A stretch of 64,000 nt of DNA, from positions 1,268,750-1,332,749 of the forward strand of contig NZ_LT670846.1 of NCBI RefSeq assembly GCF_900142435.1, read 5' to 3'. This DNA comes from Thermocrinis minervae (lineage in GTDB: Bacteria; Aquificota; Aquificia; Aquificales; Aquificaceae). The position numbers and the translations under genes are program-made. Under the pieces are notes generated by a model. That model had not been told where the DNA came from and searched no databases. It saw nothing but the letters and a program-made list of their open reading frames with translations. This document shows, piece after piece, positions 35,579-43,508 of the stretch. Positions within the stretch are counted from its first letter, which is position 1. Every line of letters starts with the position of its first letter.

Positions 35579-35601
35579 AGAAAAAAAAGGAGTTACAAGC
35601 C

Positions 35602-36576
35602 ATGAGAAAAAAGCTCCTACTCCTATTGTCCATGTCTGGCATAGCCTTAGGTCAGCCTTTGATAGACCCTAACTTTGCAGACAGATTATTTCCTTATATA
35701 ACCTACTCTACAGTTTGGAGTGGAACACCTGCCACACTCTCTGACGTAGCTGTTCCAAACGTGCTTATAGTTTACGGCAAGAAGGAAGATCCAGATGTGG
35801 TTGCCTTGGCTGGTAAGATAGCCTACTACCTAGGCCAGTGGACTGATGACATTGGTTTTTCAGTGGAGGACGTAAAGCAGTCTAGAATTCCTGAGCTTCT
35901 CGTAAACGATGAAAGACTAAAATCCCTTGATTACAAAAACCTTATAGTAGTGGGTACCAACAACTCCGTAGTGAAAGAGCTAGGCCTTAAGTTTGAAGGG
36001 CCCACCATAAAGGTAATCCAGAAGGATGGCAAGAACATAATGTTAGTAGGTGGGAAGACCAAGGAGGATGTTATCAAAGCTGGTAAATATCTTGCAGATG
36101 TGAGGCTCAACTTCAAAGCGGGTGCATACAAGACTTTCTTCTCCTTCGTAGCTCTGCGTGGTTACATAGAAAAAGGAGAGTTTGATGCAGCTCTTAGGCT
36201 GATAAGAAGTCCTCAAGGGCTTTCTGCATGTGGGAAAAACATGGCTTTGGCGGCTCCAATGGTGGCAAACTGGAACGATGACATAAAGGCCGTGGTGAAA
36301 AAGAGGAACAGCATACTCTATTCGGAACTACCAAAAGCGATAGAATCAAAGGATAAGAACAAAGCTGTAGAACTCTGGAAGGAGGCCATGTTTACATGCT
36401 ATCAATGCCACCAGGGTATAGACATACCTCAACTCAGGAAGTTCAAGCCCCTTGAAAGCATCCACTCAAAACATCAACGTATAGCTGAAAGCTTTGGTTT
36501 AATAGTTAAGGCAGGTAATGAAGTATCTTGTGTTGCATGTCACAGCGGTAAAACAAGCATAAGGGGTTATCAATGA
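35602..36576 (+). CDS. exported diheme c-type cytochrome with unrecognised N-terminal domain
   Basis: 324 residues from the ATG at 35602 (AAGGAG 9 nt upstream). Signal peptide MRKKLLLLLSMSGIALG. Two heme-c motifs lie in the C-terminal quarter: CYQCH near 266-270 and CVACH near 310-314. The preceding ~220 residues form an alpha/beta domain (NVLIVYGKKEDPDVVALAGKIA..., NLIVVGTNNSVVKELG) that I do not recognise, somewhat like the substrate-free repeats of surface-layer proteins. A role in periplasmic electron transfer is inferred. Overlaps the dehydrogenase gene by 4 bp. Confidence 0.82.
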   Translation: MRKKLLLLLSMSGIALGQPLIDPNFADRLFPYITYSTVWSGTPATLSDVAVPNVLIVYGKKEDPDVVALAGKIAYYLGQWTDDIGFSVEDVKQSRIPELLVNDERLKSLDYKNLIVVGTNNSVVKELGLKFEGPTIKVIQKDGKNIMLVGGKTKEDVIKAGKYLADVRLNFKAGAYKTFFSFVALRGYIEKGEFDAALRLIRSPQGLSACGKNMALAAPMVANWNDDIKAVVKKRNSILYSELPKAIESKDKNKAVELWKEAMFTCYQCHQGIDIPQLRKFKPLESIHSKHQRIAESFGLIVKAGNEVSCVACHSGKTSIRGYQ

Positions 36577-37430
36577 AAGTAGGTTTCATAGGCTTAGGTT
36601 CTTTGGGTAAAGAGATAGCCAAGAGATTATCGTCCCAGGGCGTAGAGCTTTTAGTCTGGAACAGAACCAAGAAGAAAGCCCAAGAGCTTGGCTTCCAAGT
36701 AGCTGACTCGCCCAAGGAGCTCATATCCCAAGTGGATAGGGTGTTCCTGATAGTGTTTGACAGTCAAGCATCAGAAGAAGTTATATTCGGCAAGGATGGC
36801 CTGGTGGAAGGACCCATTGAAGGAAAGACAATAATAGACATGACCACAAACCACTACAGGTACGTGGTAGAAGCTCAGCAGGAACTGGAGAAAAGAGGTG
36901 CCTTCTATCTGGATGCCCCTATACTCGGAAGCGTCATACCAGCACGGAAGGGAGAGCTTACTATACTTGTGGGTGGTGACAAGGAGAAGTTTGAAGAGAA
37001 CAGACCTGTCTTTGAAAAGTTCTGTAAGGTCATCATGTATGTAGGTCCTGTAGGTAACGCCACCAAGCTCAAGCTTATAAATAACATAGTACTCGGTGGT
37101 TTCATGGAGATTCTTTCCGAAGCCATAGCCGTGGGAGAAAGGGCTGGCCTTCCCAAGGACCTTATCATAGAGGTGCTTTCCAACGGAGCAGGGAAGTCAT
37201 ACATACTAGACGTAAAAAAGCAGAAGCTTCTGGAAGAAGACTTTGAAACCCACTTCTCCGTGGACCTTATATACAAGGATCTACACTATGCCCAGGACTT
37301 GGTAAAGGATATAAAAGCTTTCACCATGACCCTTCAGAATGTAAAAGAAGCCTACGGCTTGGCCAGGTTTAAAGGTTTAGGGGAGTTAGACTTCTCAGCA
37401 GTCTACAAGATGTTTAAAGATGAAGATTGA
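36573..37430 (+). CDS. 3-hydroxyisobutyrate dehydrogenase-family NAD(P)-dependent oxidoreductase
   Basis: 285 residues. N-terminal Rossmann motif MKVGFIGLGSLGKEIA, conserved DAPILGSVIPARKGELTILVGG, and the catalytic-lysine segment GNATKLKLINN. The family reduces or oxidises small beta-hydroxy acids or semialdehydes (glyoxylate, succinic semialdehyde, tartronate semialdehyde); the substrate is undetermined. Proximity to a GlcD-type oxidase is suggestive only. Confidence 0.87.
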   Translation: MKVGFIGLGSLGKEIAKRLSSQGVELLVWNRTKKKAQELGFQVADSPKELISQVDRVFLIVFDSQASEEVIFGKDGLVEGPIEGKTIIDMTTNHYRYVVEAQQELEKRGAFYLDAPILGSVIPARKGELTILVGGDKEKFEENRPVFEKFCKVIMYVGPVGNATKLKLINNIVLGGFMEILSEAIAVGERAGLPKDLIIEVLSNGAGKSYILDVKKQKLLEEDFETHFSVDLIYKDLHYAQDLVKDIKAFTMTLQNVKEAYGLARFKGLGELDFSAVYKMFKDED

Positions 37431-37686
37431 CTTTATTCTCCCCTCAAGCAACTACCTGGATACTGTAAAAAGGGACAAGAAGGAGTTGGCAAAGGAGTTT
37501 GAAGCCATCCTACTTAAGGAGTTTCTAAAGGAGGGTCTTAAGCCGGTGCTAGAAAATAAGAGCTTTCAAGAGAGGATGTACTACGATAGCTTTATAGACA
37601 GCCTAAGCAGAAAGCTGGCCGAAGCCGGTGGAGTGGGTATAGCAAAGATGATACTAAAGAGTATAAAGGATGAGAAGGATAGATAA
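37420..37686 (+). CDS. flgJ: rod-binding protein (FlgJ N-terminal domain only)
   Basis: 88 residues. The pattern AKEFEAILLKEFLKEGLKPV, RMYYDSFIDSLSRKLAEAGGVGIAKMIL matches the FlgJ rod-binding domain that helps cap the growing flagellar rod. The peptidoglycan hydrolase half of enteric FlgJ is absent, as in many non-enteric bacteria. No other flagellar gene is in the window. Overlaps both neighbours. Confidence 0.8.
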   Translation: MKIDFILPSSNYLDTVKRDKKELAKEFEAILLKEFLKEGLKPVLENKSFQERMYYDSFIDSLSRKLAEAGGVGIAKMILKSIKDEKDR

Positions 37687-38785
37687 GATCTCATCCTTCA
37701 TAGTGATGGACATCTACCAAGAAGCGCAGCGAATTGATGATGTAATACACATGGAGATAGGAGAGCCGGATCTAGATCCACCACCTGGAGTCATAGAAAA
37801 CCTAAACAGAGCCATAAGGGAAAGGAAGTACTTTTATACACCCTCCCTTGGTATATGGGAGCTAAGAGAGAAGATAGCTGAACACTACAAGGTGTATTAC
37901 GGTGTTGAGGTATCGCCTGAGAGGATAGTGATAACCACGGGAACCTCAGGTGCTTTCCTAGTTGCCTACGCTATACTCACATCTCAAGGCGATAAAGTAG
38001 TTTTGGCGGATCCTTCCTATCCTTGCTATAAGAACTTTGCTCACCTTCTTGACGTAGAACCAGTGTTTGTGCCAGTGGATGCATCCACTAACTATCAAAT
38101 ACTGCCAGAGATGATAGAAGACCTAGACTTCAATGTCCTTCATATCTCTTCTCCTTCAAACCCTACAGGAACCATATACTCGGAGGAAAACCTAAAGAAA
38201 CTTATCGAACTCTGCGAGAGAAAGGGGGCATACTTTATATCGGATGAGATTTACCACGGACTTGTTTATGAAGGAAAGGAGACAACTGCTTTGCAGTTTT
38301 CAGACAGTGCTATAGTTATAAGTGGTTTTTCTAAATTCTTCTGCATGCCAGGTTTTAGACTAGGCTGGATGGTACTACCAGAACATCTGGTAAGAAGTGC
38401 AGACGTGGTAATACAAAACGTTTACATATCCGCACCTGCGCTAAGCCAGTATGCTGCGCTTGGGGCCTTTGACTACGAGTACCTTTCTAGAGTGAGAGAG
38501 ATATACAGAAGGAGGAAAGACATACTATACGAAGGTTTGAAGGACGTTTTCAACATAGAGGTTAAACCTGAAGGAGCCTTCTACATCTGGGCACGCATAG
38601 ACAGGTACTCCACAGACTCTTATAACTTTTCGTTGGAACTTCTAAGAAAGGCCAGAGTTGCTGTAACTCCAGGTGTAGACTTCGGTTTTAACAAGACAAA
38701 CCTTTACATTAGGTTTTCATACACAAAGGATGAGGATGCCCTTAGAGAGGGCATCCAGAGGATAAAGGATTACTTAACAAGATAG
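37670..38785 (+). CDS. class I/II PLP-dependent aminotransferase
   Basis: 371 residues. MEIGEPDLDPP at the start, SNPTGTIYSEENL, SDEIYHGLVYEG and the PLP lysine near residue 222 in SGFSKFFCMPGFRLGW. Belongs to the aspartate/alanine aminotransferase group. Exact substrate not decidable. Converges with the OmpA-like gene, 3' ends overlapping by 16 bp. Confidence 0.9.
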   Translation: MRRIDKISSFIVMDIYQEAQRIDDVIHMEIGEPDLDPPPGVIENLNRAIRERKYFYTPSLGIWELREKIAEHYKVYYGVEVSPERIVITTGTSGAFLVAYAILTSQGDKVVLADPSYPCYKNFAHLLDVEPVFVPVDASTNYQILPEMIEDLDFNVLHISSPSNPTGTIYSEENLKKLIELCERKGAYFISDEIYHGLVYEGKETTALQFSDSAIVISGFSKFFCMPGFRLGWMVLPEHLVRSADVVIQNVYISAPALSQYAALGAFDYEYLSRVREIYRRRKDILYEGLKDVFNIEVKPEGAFYIWARIDRYSTDSYNFSLELLRKARVAVTPGVDFGFNKTNLYIRFSYTKDEDALREGIQRIKDYLTR

Positions 38786-39423
38786 ATCTCTACAGCTCTC
38801 TGCGCCCTAAACTCTTTTCCAAACTTCTGGGCAAGCTCTTTACCGTAGGCGGTTATTCTTATCCTACTTTCGTCCACACCAAGCTTTACAAGCTCACTGG
38901 CAACCATCTGTGCCCTGTGCATAGAGAGATCAAAGTTATACTTGCTTGTACCTCTTTTATCTGCAAAGCCTACAACTAGAACTTCTCCTTTCTCATCTTT
39001 CAGCTTTTGTGCCACATTTTTAAGCTCATCAACAGCCTTCTTGGATAGCGTAAACTTATTGAAAGCAAAGTGAACAGTACCCACCTTTGTTGCTTCAAAG
39101 CTACGTGCAGTAGCTTGTTCTGTAGTTGACTTGGTTTCTTGAACTGGTCTTCCTTCAAGAGCCCTTATCCTTTTCTCATGATCATCAGCTATGTTTTCAA
39201 GCTTGCCTACTCTCTTTTCAAGATCGTTTACCTTAGATATGGCTTCGTCAGCTTTTTTACTTGCTCCAGTTATAGCATCAAAGTAGTTCTTGTAGCACTT
39301 GTCCAGAAGGTACTTACTGAAGACTTCCTTTGGGCTTCCACAAGGGTCTGTAAGTTCCTGAGCGTTGCCCAGGGATAAGGTAAGACCAACGAAGAGTGCG
39401 GATGCTAGAGCTATTTTCTTCAT
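38770..39423 (-). CDS. OmpA-family protein with coiled-coil stem
   Basis: 217 residues. Signal peptide MKKIALASALFVGLTLSLGNA, a coiled coil (about 60-95, heptads around KVNDLEKRVGKLENI), then an OmpA domain with TVHFAFNKFTLSKKAVDELK and VGFADKRGTSKYNFDLSMHRAQ. Probably a peptidoglycan-linked outer-membrane or periplasmic structural protein. Strong promoter and an AAGGAGGTG ribosome binding site suggest abundance. Confidence 0.9.
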   Translation of the reverse strand: MKKIALASALFVGLTLSLGNAQELTDPCGSPKEVFSKYLLDKCYKNYFDAITGASKKADEAISKVNDLEKRVGKLENIADDHEKRIRALEGRPVQETKSTTEQATARSFEATKVGTVHFAFNKFTLSKKAVDELKNVAQKLKDEKGEVLVVGFADKRGTSKYNFDLSMHRAQMVASELVKLGVDESRIRITAYGKELAQKFGKEFRAQRAVEIYLVK

Positions 39424-39444
39424 CTTTTACACCTCCTTATCTCG

Positions 39445-39473
39445 ATTATAGTACACAATAAAATATACGCCAA
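39445..39473 (-). promoter_or_regulatory. promoter of the coiled-coil OmpA gene
   Basis: On the minus strand TTGGCG (39473-39468), a 17-bp spacer and a perfect TATAAT (39450-39445). The -10 box is 21 nt from the ATG, leaving a real leader with AAGGAGGTG: a contrast to the leaderless-looking promoters elsewhere in the window. Confidence 0.7.
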
Positions 39474-39496
39474 CACTGTGAAGATTTCATGAAAAG

Positions 39497-39823
39497 TTAG
39501 CTTACCTTTGATCCTTCTTTTACATCTACATCCGGTACTATCAAGGAGAGCTTCTCTCCGTCTGACAGAGCAAGAACCATTCCTTGAGATTCTATCCCGA
39601 ATATCTTCCTTGGTTTTAGGTTTGCCAGGAAAAGTATCTTCTTGTTTATTAGTTCTTCAGGTGTGTAGTGCTTTGCTATACCAGCTACTACTGTTCTTTC
39701 TTCATCTCCTATGGATAGTCTTAGTTTAAGAAGCTTTTCCGAGCCTTCTACACGTTCTGCAGACAATACCTTTGCTAGCCTTATGTCAAGCTTTTGGAAA
39801 TCCTCTATCGTTATAAGCTCCAT
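39497..39823 (-). CDS. methionyl-tRNA synthetase beta subunit (tRNA-binding domain)
   Basis: 108 residues forming a complete EMAPII/Arc1p-like OB fold: IEDFQKLDIRLAKVLSAERVEGSEKLLKLRLSIGDE..., LANLKPRKIFGIESQGMVLAL. In most bacteria this domain is the C-terminus of MetG; Aquifex is known to carry it as a separate beta subunit. No alpha subunit is adjacent. An alternative is a CsaA-type chaperone, which has the same fold. Confidence 0.85.
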   Translation of the reverse strand: MELITIEDFQKLDIRLAKVLSAERVEGSEKLLKLRLSIGDEERTVVAGIAKHYTPEELINKKILFLANLKPRKIFGIESQGMVLALSDGEKLSLIVPDVDVKEGSKVS

Positions 39824-39879
39824 AAGGGTGTATTATACCAACGAATTCTTCTCAATTTAATCTTAAGAAGAGGTACCCA

Positions 39880-41250
39880 CTAAAGGCTAAACAAAGGTAT
39901 ATCATGACTGGGATTTGCTAAAGATCTGAGAGCACCGTTTTTTATCACAGATAGAACCTTCTGAGTTACTTTTCTGTCCCTGTAGCGCATAAAGTGATGC
40001 ATGAGAACACCTGAAGCTTCAAGCCCTTGGCCAGTAAACTTAAAGGTAATAGAATCTTTAAGGAAAGGATTATTCTTGTTTACACTTAGAACCTTCGGCA
40101 ATCCTACAAATTGATAACCTATAAGAACACCATCCCTTAGGAAAATTTTTATTATCTGGTTATCAAGCTCAAAGGTATGGGATTCGTCCGCTTCCTCAAA
40201 GAGGCCACCGCTACCCGCAGTCACCATCCTTGTCTTGACTGCGTTGTAGTCTACTAGACCAGGGTTCTTTACCTTCAAGCCTGCCATGTTATAGCCTGCT
40301 ATGGCTCCGGCCTGCTGAGCCGTTGGAAATAGGGCTATCCACCTGTGCCTTCCAAAGACATCTATCCCCGAGCAGATGTCACCAGCTGCATACACGTCCG
40401 GATCCGAGGTCCTCTGGTACTCATCTACTAGTACTCCACCTACCACCCTACCCTTTATCTCATCCACGTGGAGCCTTATGTCTGTTCCTTCAACGAGGTA
40501 CGTTCTTGGTCTTACACCGGTAGAGAGTATGACCATATCGGCCGGAAGGTATATACTCCTGTCGGAGCCTAGCTTCTTTATCTCTACGGCCTCTACCCAA
40601 CCGTCCTCACCATGGAAAGCTACCACTTGCGAGTTTAGGTAAAATCTTATGCCTTCCTCTTCTAAAGGTTTCATGTAAAGATCTGCCATATGTTTGTCCA
40701 ACATTCTAGGAAGTACTCTATCAAAGACTTCAACCACAGAGACTTCAAGTCCCATATACCTTAGAGTTTCGGCATCCTCTATACCTATGGGTCCGGCCCC
40801 CACTATCACTACCCTTCTTACCCTACCCTCTAAGATCCATTTTCTTATCCTCTTGGCATCGTCCAGACTCTTAGCTGTGGTCACACCACCCAGTTCAACA
40901 CCTGGTATGGGTGGTATAAAGGCAGAGGCACCTGCAGCCAGAAGGCACTTATCGTAGCTTACCTCCTCCCCACCTTTTACATAGATAATCTTCTTCTTGT
41001 TGTCTATGCTTACCACCTCTTTGCCGAGTCTGAGGTCTACCTTATACTTCTCGTAGAAGGAAAAGCCTCCAGCGTAAAAAAGGGCATCATCACCTATGTC
41101 CCCTCTTATGACGTTTTCCATACAGTTTGGGGCGTACGCAGGATACTCTTCCGCAGAGAGTACTACTATGTCAGAGTCCTTGTCTACTTTTCTGAAAGCC
41201 TTTATAGCACTTACTGCGGCAGGTCCGTTCCCTACTATGACTACCTTCAC
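39880..41250 (-). CDS. FAD-dependent pyridine nucleotide-disulfide oxidoreductase (NADH oxidase / CoA-disulfide reductase-like)
   Basis: 456 residues from a GTG start. First FAD motif VIVGNGPAAVSAIKAF, NAD motif VVIVGAGPIGIEDAETL, and the second FAD motif DVYAAGDIC. A cysteine at about residue 42 (APNCMENVI) sits where NADH oxidases and CoA-disulfide reductases have their single redox cysteine. Partner and substrate unknown. Diverges from the MscS gene across 20 bp; TATAAT ends 10 nt before the GTG. Confidence 0.85.
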   Translation of the reverse strand: MKVVIVGNGPAAVSAIKAFRKVDKDSDIVVLSAEEYPAYAPNCMENVIRGDIGDDALFYAGGFSFYEKYKVDLRLGKEVVSIDNKKKIIYVKGGEEVSYDKCLLAAGASAFIPPIPGVELGGVTTAKSLDDAKRIRKWILEGRVRRVVIVGAGPIGIEDAETLRYMGLEVSVVEVFDRVLPRMLDKHMADLYMKPLEEEGIRFYLNSQVVAFHGEDGWVEAVEIKKLGSDRSIYLPADMVILSTGVRPRTYLVEGTDIRLHVDEIKGRVVGGVLVDEYQRTSDPDVYAAGDICSGIDVFGRHRWIALFPTAQQAGAIAGYNMAGLKVKNPGLVDYNAVKTRMVTAGSGGLFEEADESHTFELDNQIIKIFLRDGVLIGYQFVGLPKVLSVNKNNPFLKDSITFKFTGQGLEASGVLMHHFMRYRDRKVTQKVLSVIKNGALRSLANPSHDIPLFSL

Positions 41251-41270
41251 CGTGTTGTAAATTATATACC
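41251..41270. promoter_or_regulatory. 20-bp divergent promoter region NADH-oxidase-like | mscS
   Basis: On the minus strand TATAAT (41266-41261) ends 10 nt before the GTG start. On the plus strand TAAATT (41258-41263) ends 7 nt before the mscS ATG. The two -10 candidates share bases, so a single AT-rich core may serve both directions. No Shine-Dalgarno sequence fits in the space. Confidence 0.45.
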
Positions 41271-42278
41271 ATGAGAGATCTGTTACCTGTAGTAGCTTTT
41301 TTGCTCAGCTTTTTGGCTCTTCTTCTTTTGAGGTACACCCTACTAAAATATCTAACTAATAGATCTGAAAACGCTGTTTACAATTTGATGTTAAAGACTA
41401 TAAGATTTCCATCTCTCTTTTTGGTATTTGCTATTCCTCTTTACGTTAGCTTACAGTTTTTAAGACACACTCAAAAAGAGTACATAGTTCATGTAGAAAA
41501 GATCGTACTAGCTAGCTTTATCCTCTCTGTATCTATATTTTTGGCAAATCTAGCGGTTGAGGCTTTGAAACTTTATGCAGGAAGAGCTGGACTAAAACTA
41601 CCTTCTGCTAATGTAGTCTTTGCTTTAATAAAGGGCTTTATAGTCCTGCTTGGTGTTATAAGCGTCTTAAACTTGTTTGGTATACCCGTTGTTCACCTTG
41701 TGACCACCTTAGGTGTGGGAGCTTTGGCTGTATCCTTGGCACTACAGAGTACCTTGAGCAACTTCTTCTCAGGCTTGAGTATAATCTCCTCAAGGCAGAT
41801 AGAGATCGGAGACTTTGTAAGGCTTGAAAACGGAGAGGAAGGTTACGTTATAGACATAACCTGGATGAACACAGTCATAAAGCGTGCGGATAATAATCTA
41901 GTGATAGTTCCCAGCTCAAGGATGGTAAACATGATAGTGATAAACTACAGAAAGCCTATAGAAAGCATGAACATTACTATTCCAGTAAACGTGAGTTATA
42001 ACTCAGACCTTGATAAAGTAGAGAGGATTACATTTGGGGTGGCTAAAGAGGTGCAAAAGTCTGTAGAAGGTGCGGATCCCAACTTTGAACCTGTTGTAAG
42101 GTTTACAGAATTTGGAGAAAATAGTATAAAACTAAACGTAACACTGAGAGTGTTGAATTCAGATTATCAGGGTATTGTAAGACATGAGTTCATAAGAAGA
42201 CTAAAACAGGCTTACGACGCAGAGGGCGTAAGGATGAACTTTCTTACAGTATCTACTACATGTCTAGGAATCACCTGA
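41271..42278 (+). CDS. MscS-family mechanosensitive channel
   Basis: 335 residues. Three or four hydrophobic segments, then the pore-lining helix and start of the beta domain: GVGALAVSLALQSTLSNFFSGL and IEIGDFVRLENGEEGYVIDITWMNTVI. Releases solutes on osmotic downshock. Its 3' end overlaps comEC by 19 bp. Confidence 0.93.
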   Translation: MRDLLPVVAFLLSFLALLLLRYTLLKYLTNRSENAVYNLMLKTIRFPSLFLVFAIPLYVSLQFLRHTQKEYIVHVEKIVLASFILSVSIFLANLAVEALKLYAGRAGLKLPSANVVFALIKGFIVLLGVISVLNLFGIPVVHLVTTLGVGALAVSLALQSTLSNFFSGLSIISSRQIEIGDFVRLENGEEGYVIDITWMNTVIKRADNNLVIVPSSRMVNMIVINYRKPIESMNITIPVNVSYNSDLDKVERITFGVAKEVQKSVEGADPNFEPVVRFTEFGENSIKLNVTLRVLNSDYQGIVRHEFIRRLKQAYDAEGVRMNFLTVSTTCLGIT

Positions 42279-43474
42279 GGGCCTTACTTTTCCTGATTTT
42301 TTCTTTGATCTTTTCGCTTTTCGTTAACCTGAAGGATAAACTACCGGATCTTTCCGATGAGGGTGTTTTTTATCTGAGGGTTGACGGCATTCCGCAGGCA
42401 GAAGACTCAGGTTTAAAGGTTAAGGTGCTAGTGGAAGGCGGGGACCTTATGGACTTACAGGGTAAAATGGCTTATCTCACACTCAGAGGTGTTCACAATC
42501 TAGGTAAAGATCACCTCGAAGTGGATGCAAGGGTGAAGATAAAGGATGGAAGGATATACCTTAGTGCGAACTCCGAGGACATACTAGATGCATGGGACGA
42601 GGACGGAATAAGGAAAAGGCTTATAAGCAAGCTTGAAGAGAAGGTAAAGGATCCGCTCGTGAGGGACTTTACAAAAGCGTACATCTTCGGAGAGGATGCA
42701 GACCTTCTACCCCTAGAGGTACAAAGGTCTTTTTGGGAGAGTGGCCTTCTTCACATCCTAGTGGTAAGCGGATCTCACATAGCCTTGATATTCATGGTTT
42801 TCTACAGATTTCTACCCTACCCTTATGGGCATATACTTTCCCTAATACTTTCCTTTTTTTACACCTTCTATGTGGTAAGGACAGAACCACCTGTGCTGAG
42901 AGCCTTCCTTATGTTCCTTCTTTACGTGATGGCCAAGCTTTCAGACCACAGGCCCGATTACGTTTCTATACTCTTTGTGTCCGGAGCTATTATACTCTTT
43001 GTGTTTCCTGAATATCTCCAGTCTTACTCCTTCTGGCTTTCCTTTTTTGCCACCCTCTTCATACTTTTATCGATCAAAGAAGCACCCATCCAGAACAAGG
43101 TTTTTATGTCCTTTTGGGTGTCTATATTTGCCTTCCTGGGCACGGCACCATTAGTAGCAAGCTTTTCACTGACTACACCCATGAGCATACTGCTCACCGC
43201 TCCGGCTTCTCTTATCCTTACGCCTTACACCGTTTATTCCTTCCTTGACCTTTTTACACTGTTTAGCCTCCCTTCCTTTCCCTTGGAAATACTCGGTAAG
43301 CTCGCCATAGAGAGCATAAGGGTTATGTCAAACCTCGGGTTTCTATTAAATTTAAAAGCTTCTGCCCTTGGATCCTTCTTCTGCACGACTGCTTCTGCCC
43401 TAGTGCTTTACTTTACCAGTGGCTGGTGGAAACTCCTTGCCTTTGTACCACTTTTGCTGATTGTTATAATATAG
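42260..43474 (+). CDS. comEC: ComEC/Rec2-family DNA uptake channel
   Basis: 404 residues: N-terminal OB-like external part (about 40-130), then a polytopic membrane domain with the competence signature LLHILVVSGSHIALIFMVF and several further helices. Lacks the C-terminal metallo-beta-lactamase domain of longer ComEC proteins, a common short form. Transports single-stranded DNA into the cytoplasm during transformation. Confidence 0.88.
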   Translation: MSRNHLRALLFLIFSLIFSLFVNLKDKLPDLSDEGVFYLRVDGIPQAEDSGLKVKVLVEGGDLMDLQGKMAYLTLRGVHNLGKDHLEVDARVKIKDGRIYLSANSEDILDAWDEDGIRKRLISKLEEKVKDPLVRDFTKAYIFGEDADLLPLEVQRSFWESGLLHILVVSGSHIALIFMVFYRFLPYPYGHILSLILSFFYTFYVVRTEPPVLRAFLMFLLYVMAKLSDHRPDYVSILFVSGAIILFVFPEYLQSYSFWLSFFATLFILLSIKEAPIQNKVFMSFWVSIFAFLGTAPLVASFSLTTPMSILLTAPASLILTPYTVYSFLDLFTLFSLPSFPLEILGKLAIESIRVMSNLGFLLNLKASALGSFFCTTASALVLYFTSGWWKLLAFVPLLLIVII

Positions 43475-43508
43475 GTCATAAGTTTTTGAAAACCTAAGGA
43501 GGAATTCT

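Noticed and set aside
35518-35601. N-terminal extension of the diheme cytochrome frame
   Set aside because: It lies in tRNA-Gly and would hide the clear signal peptide beginning at 35602.
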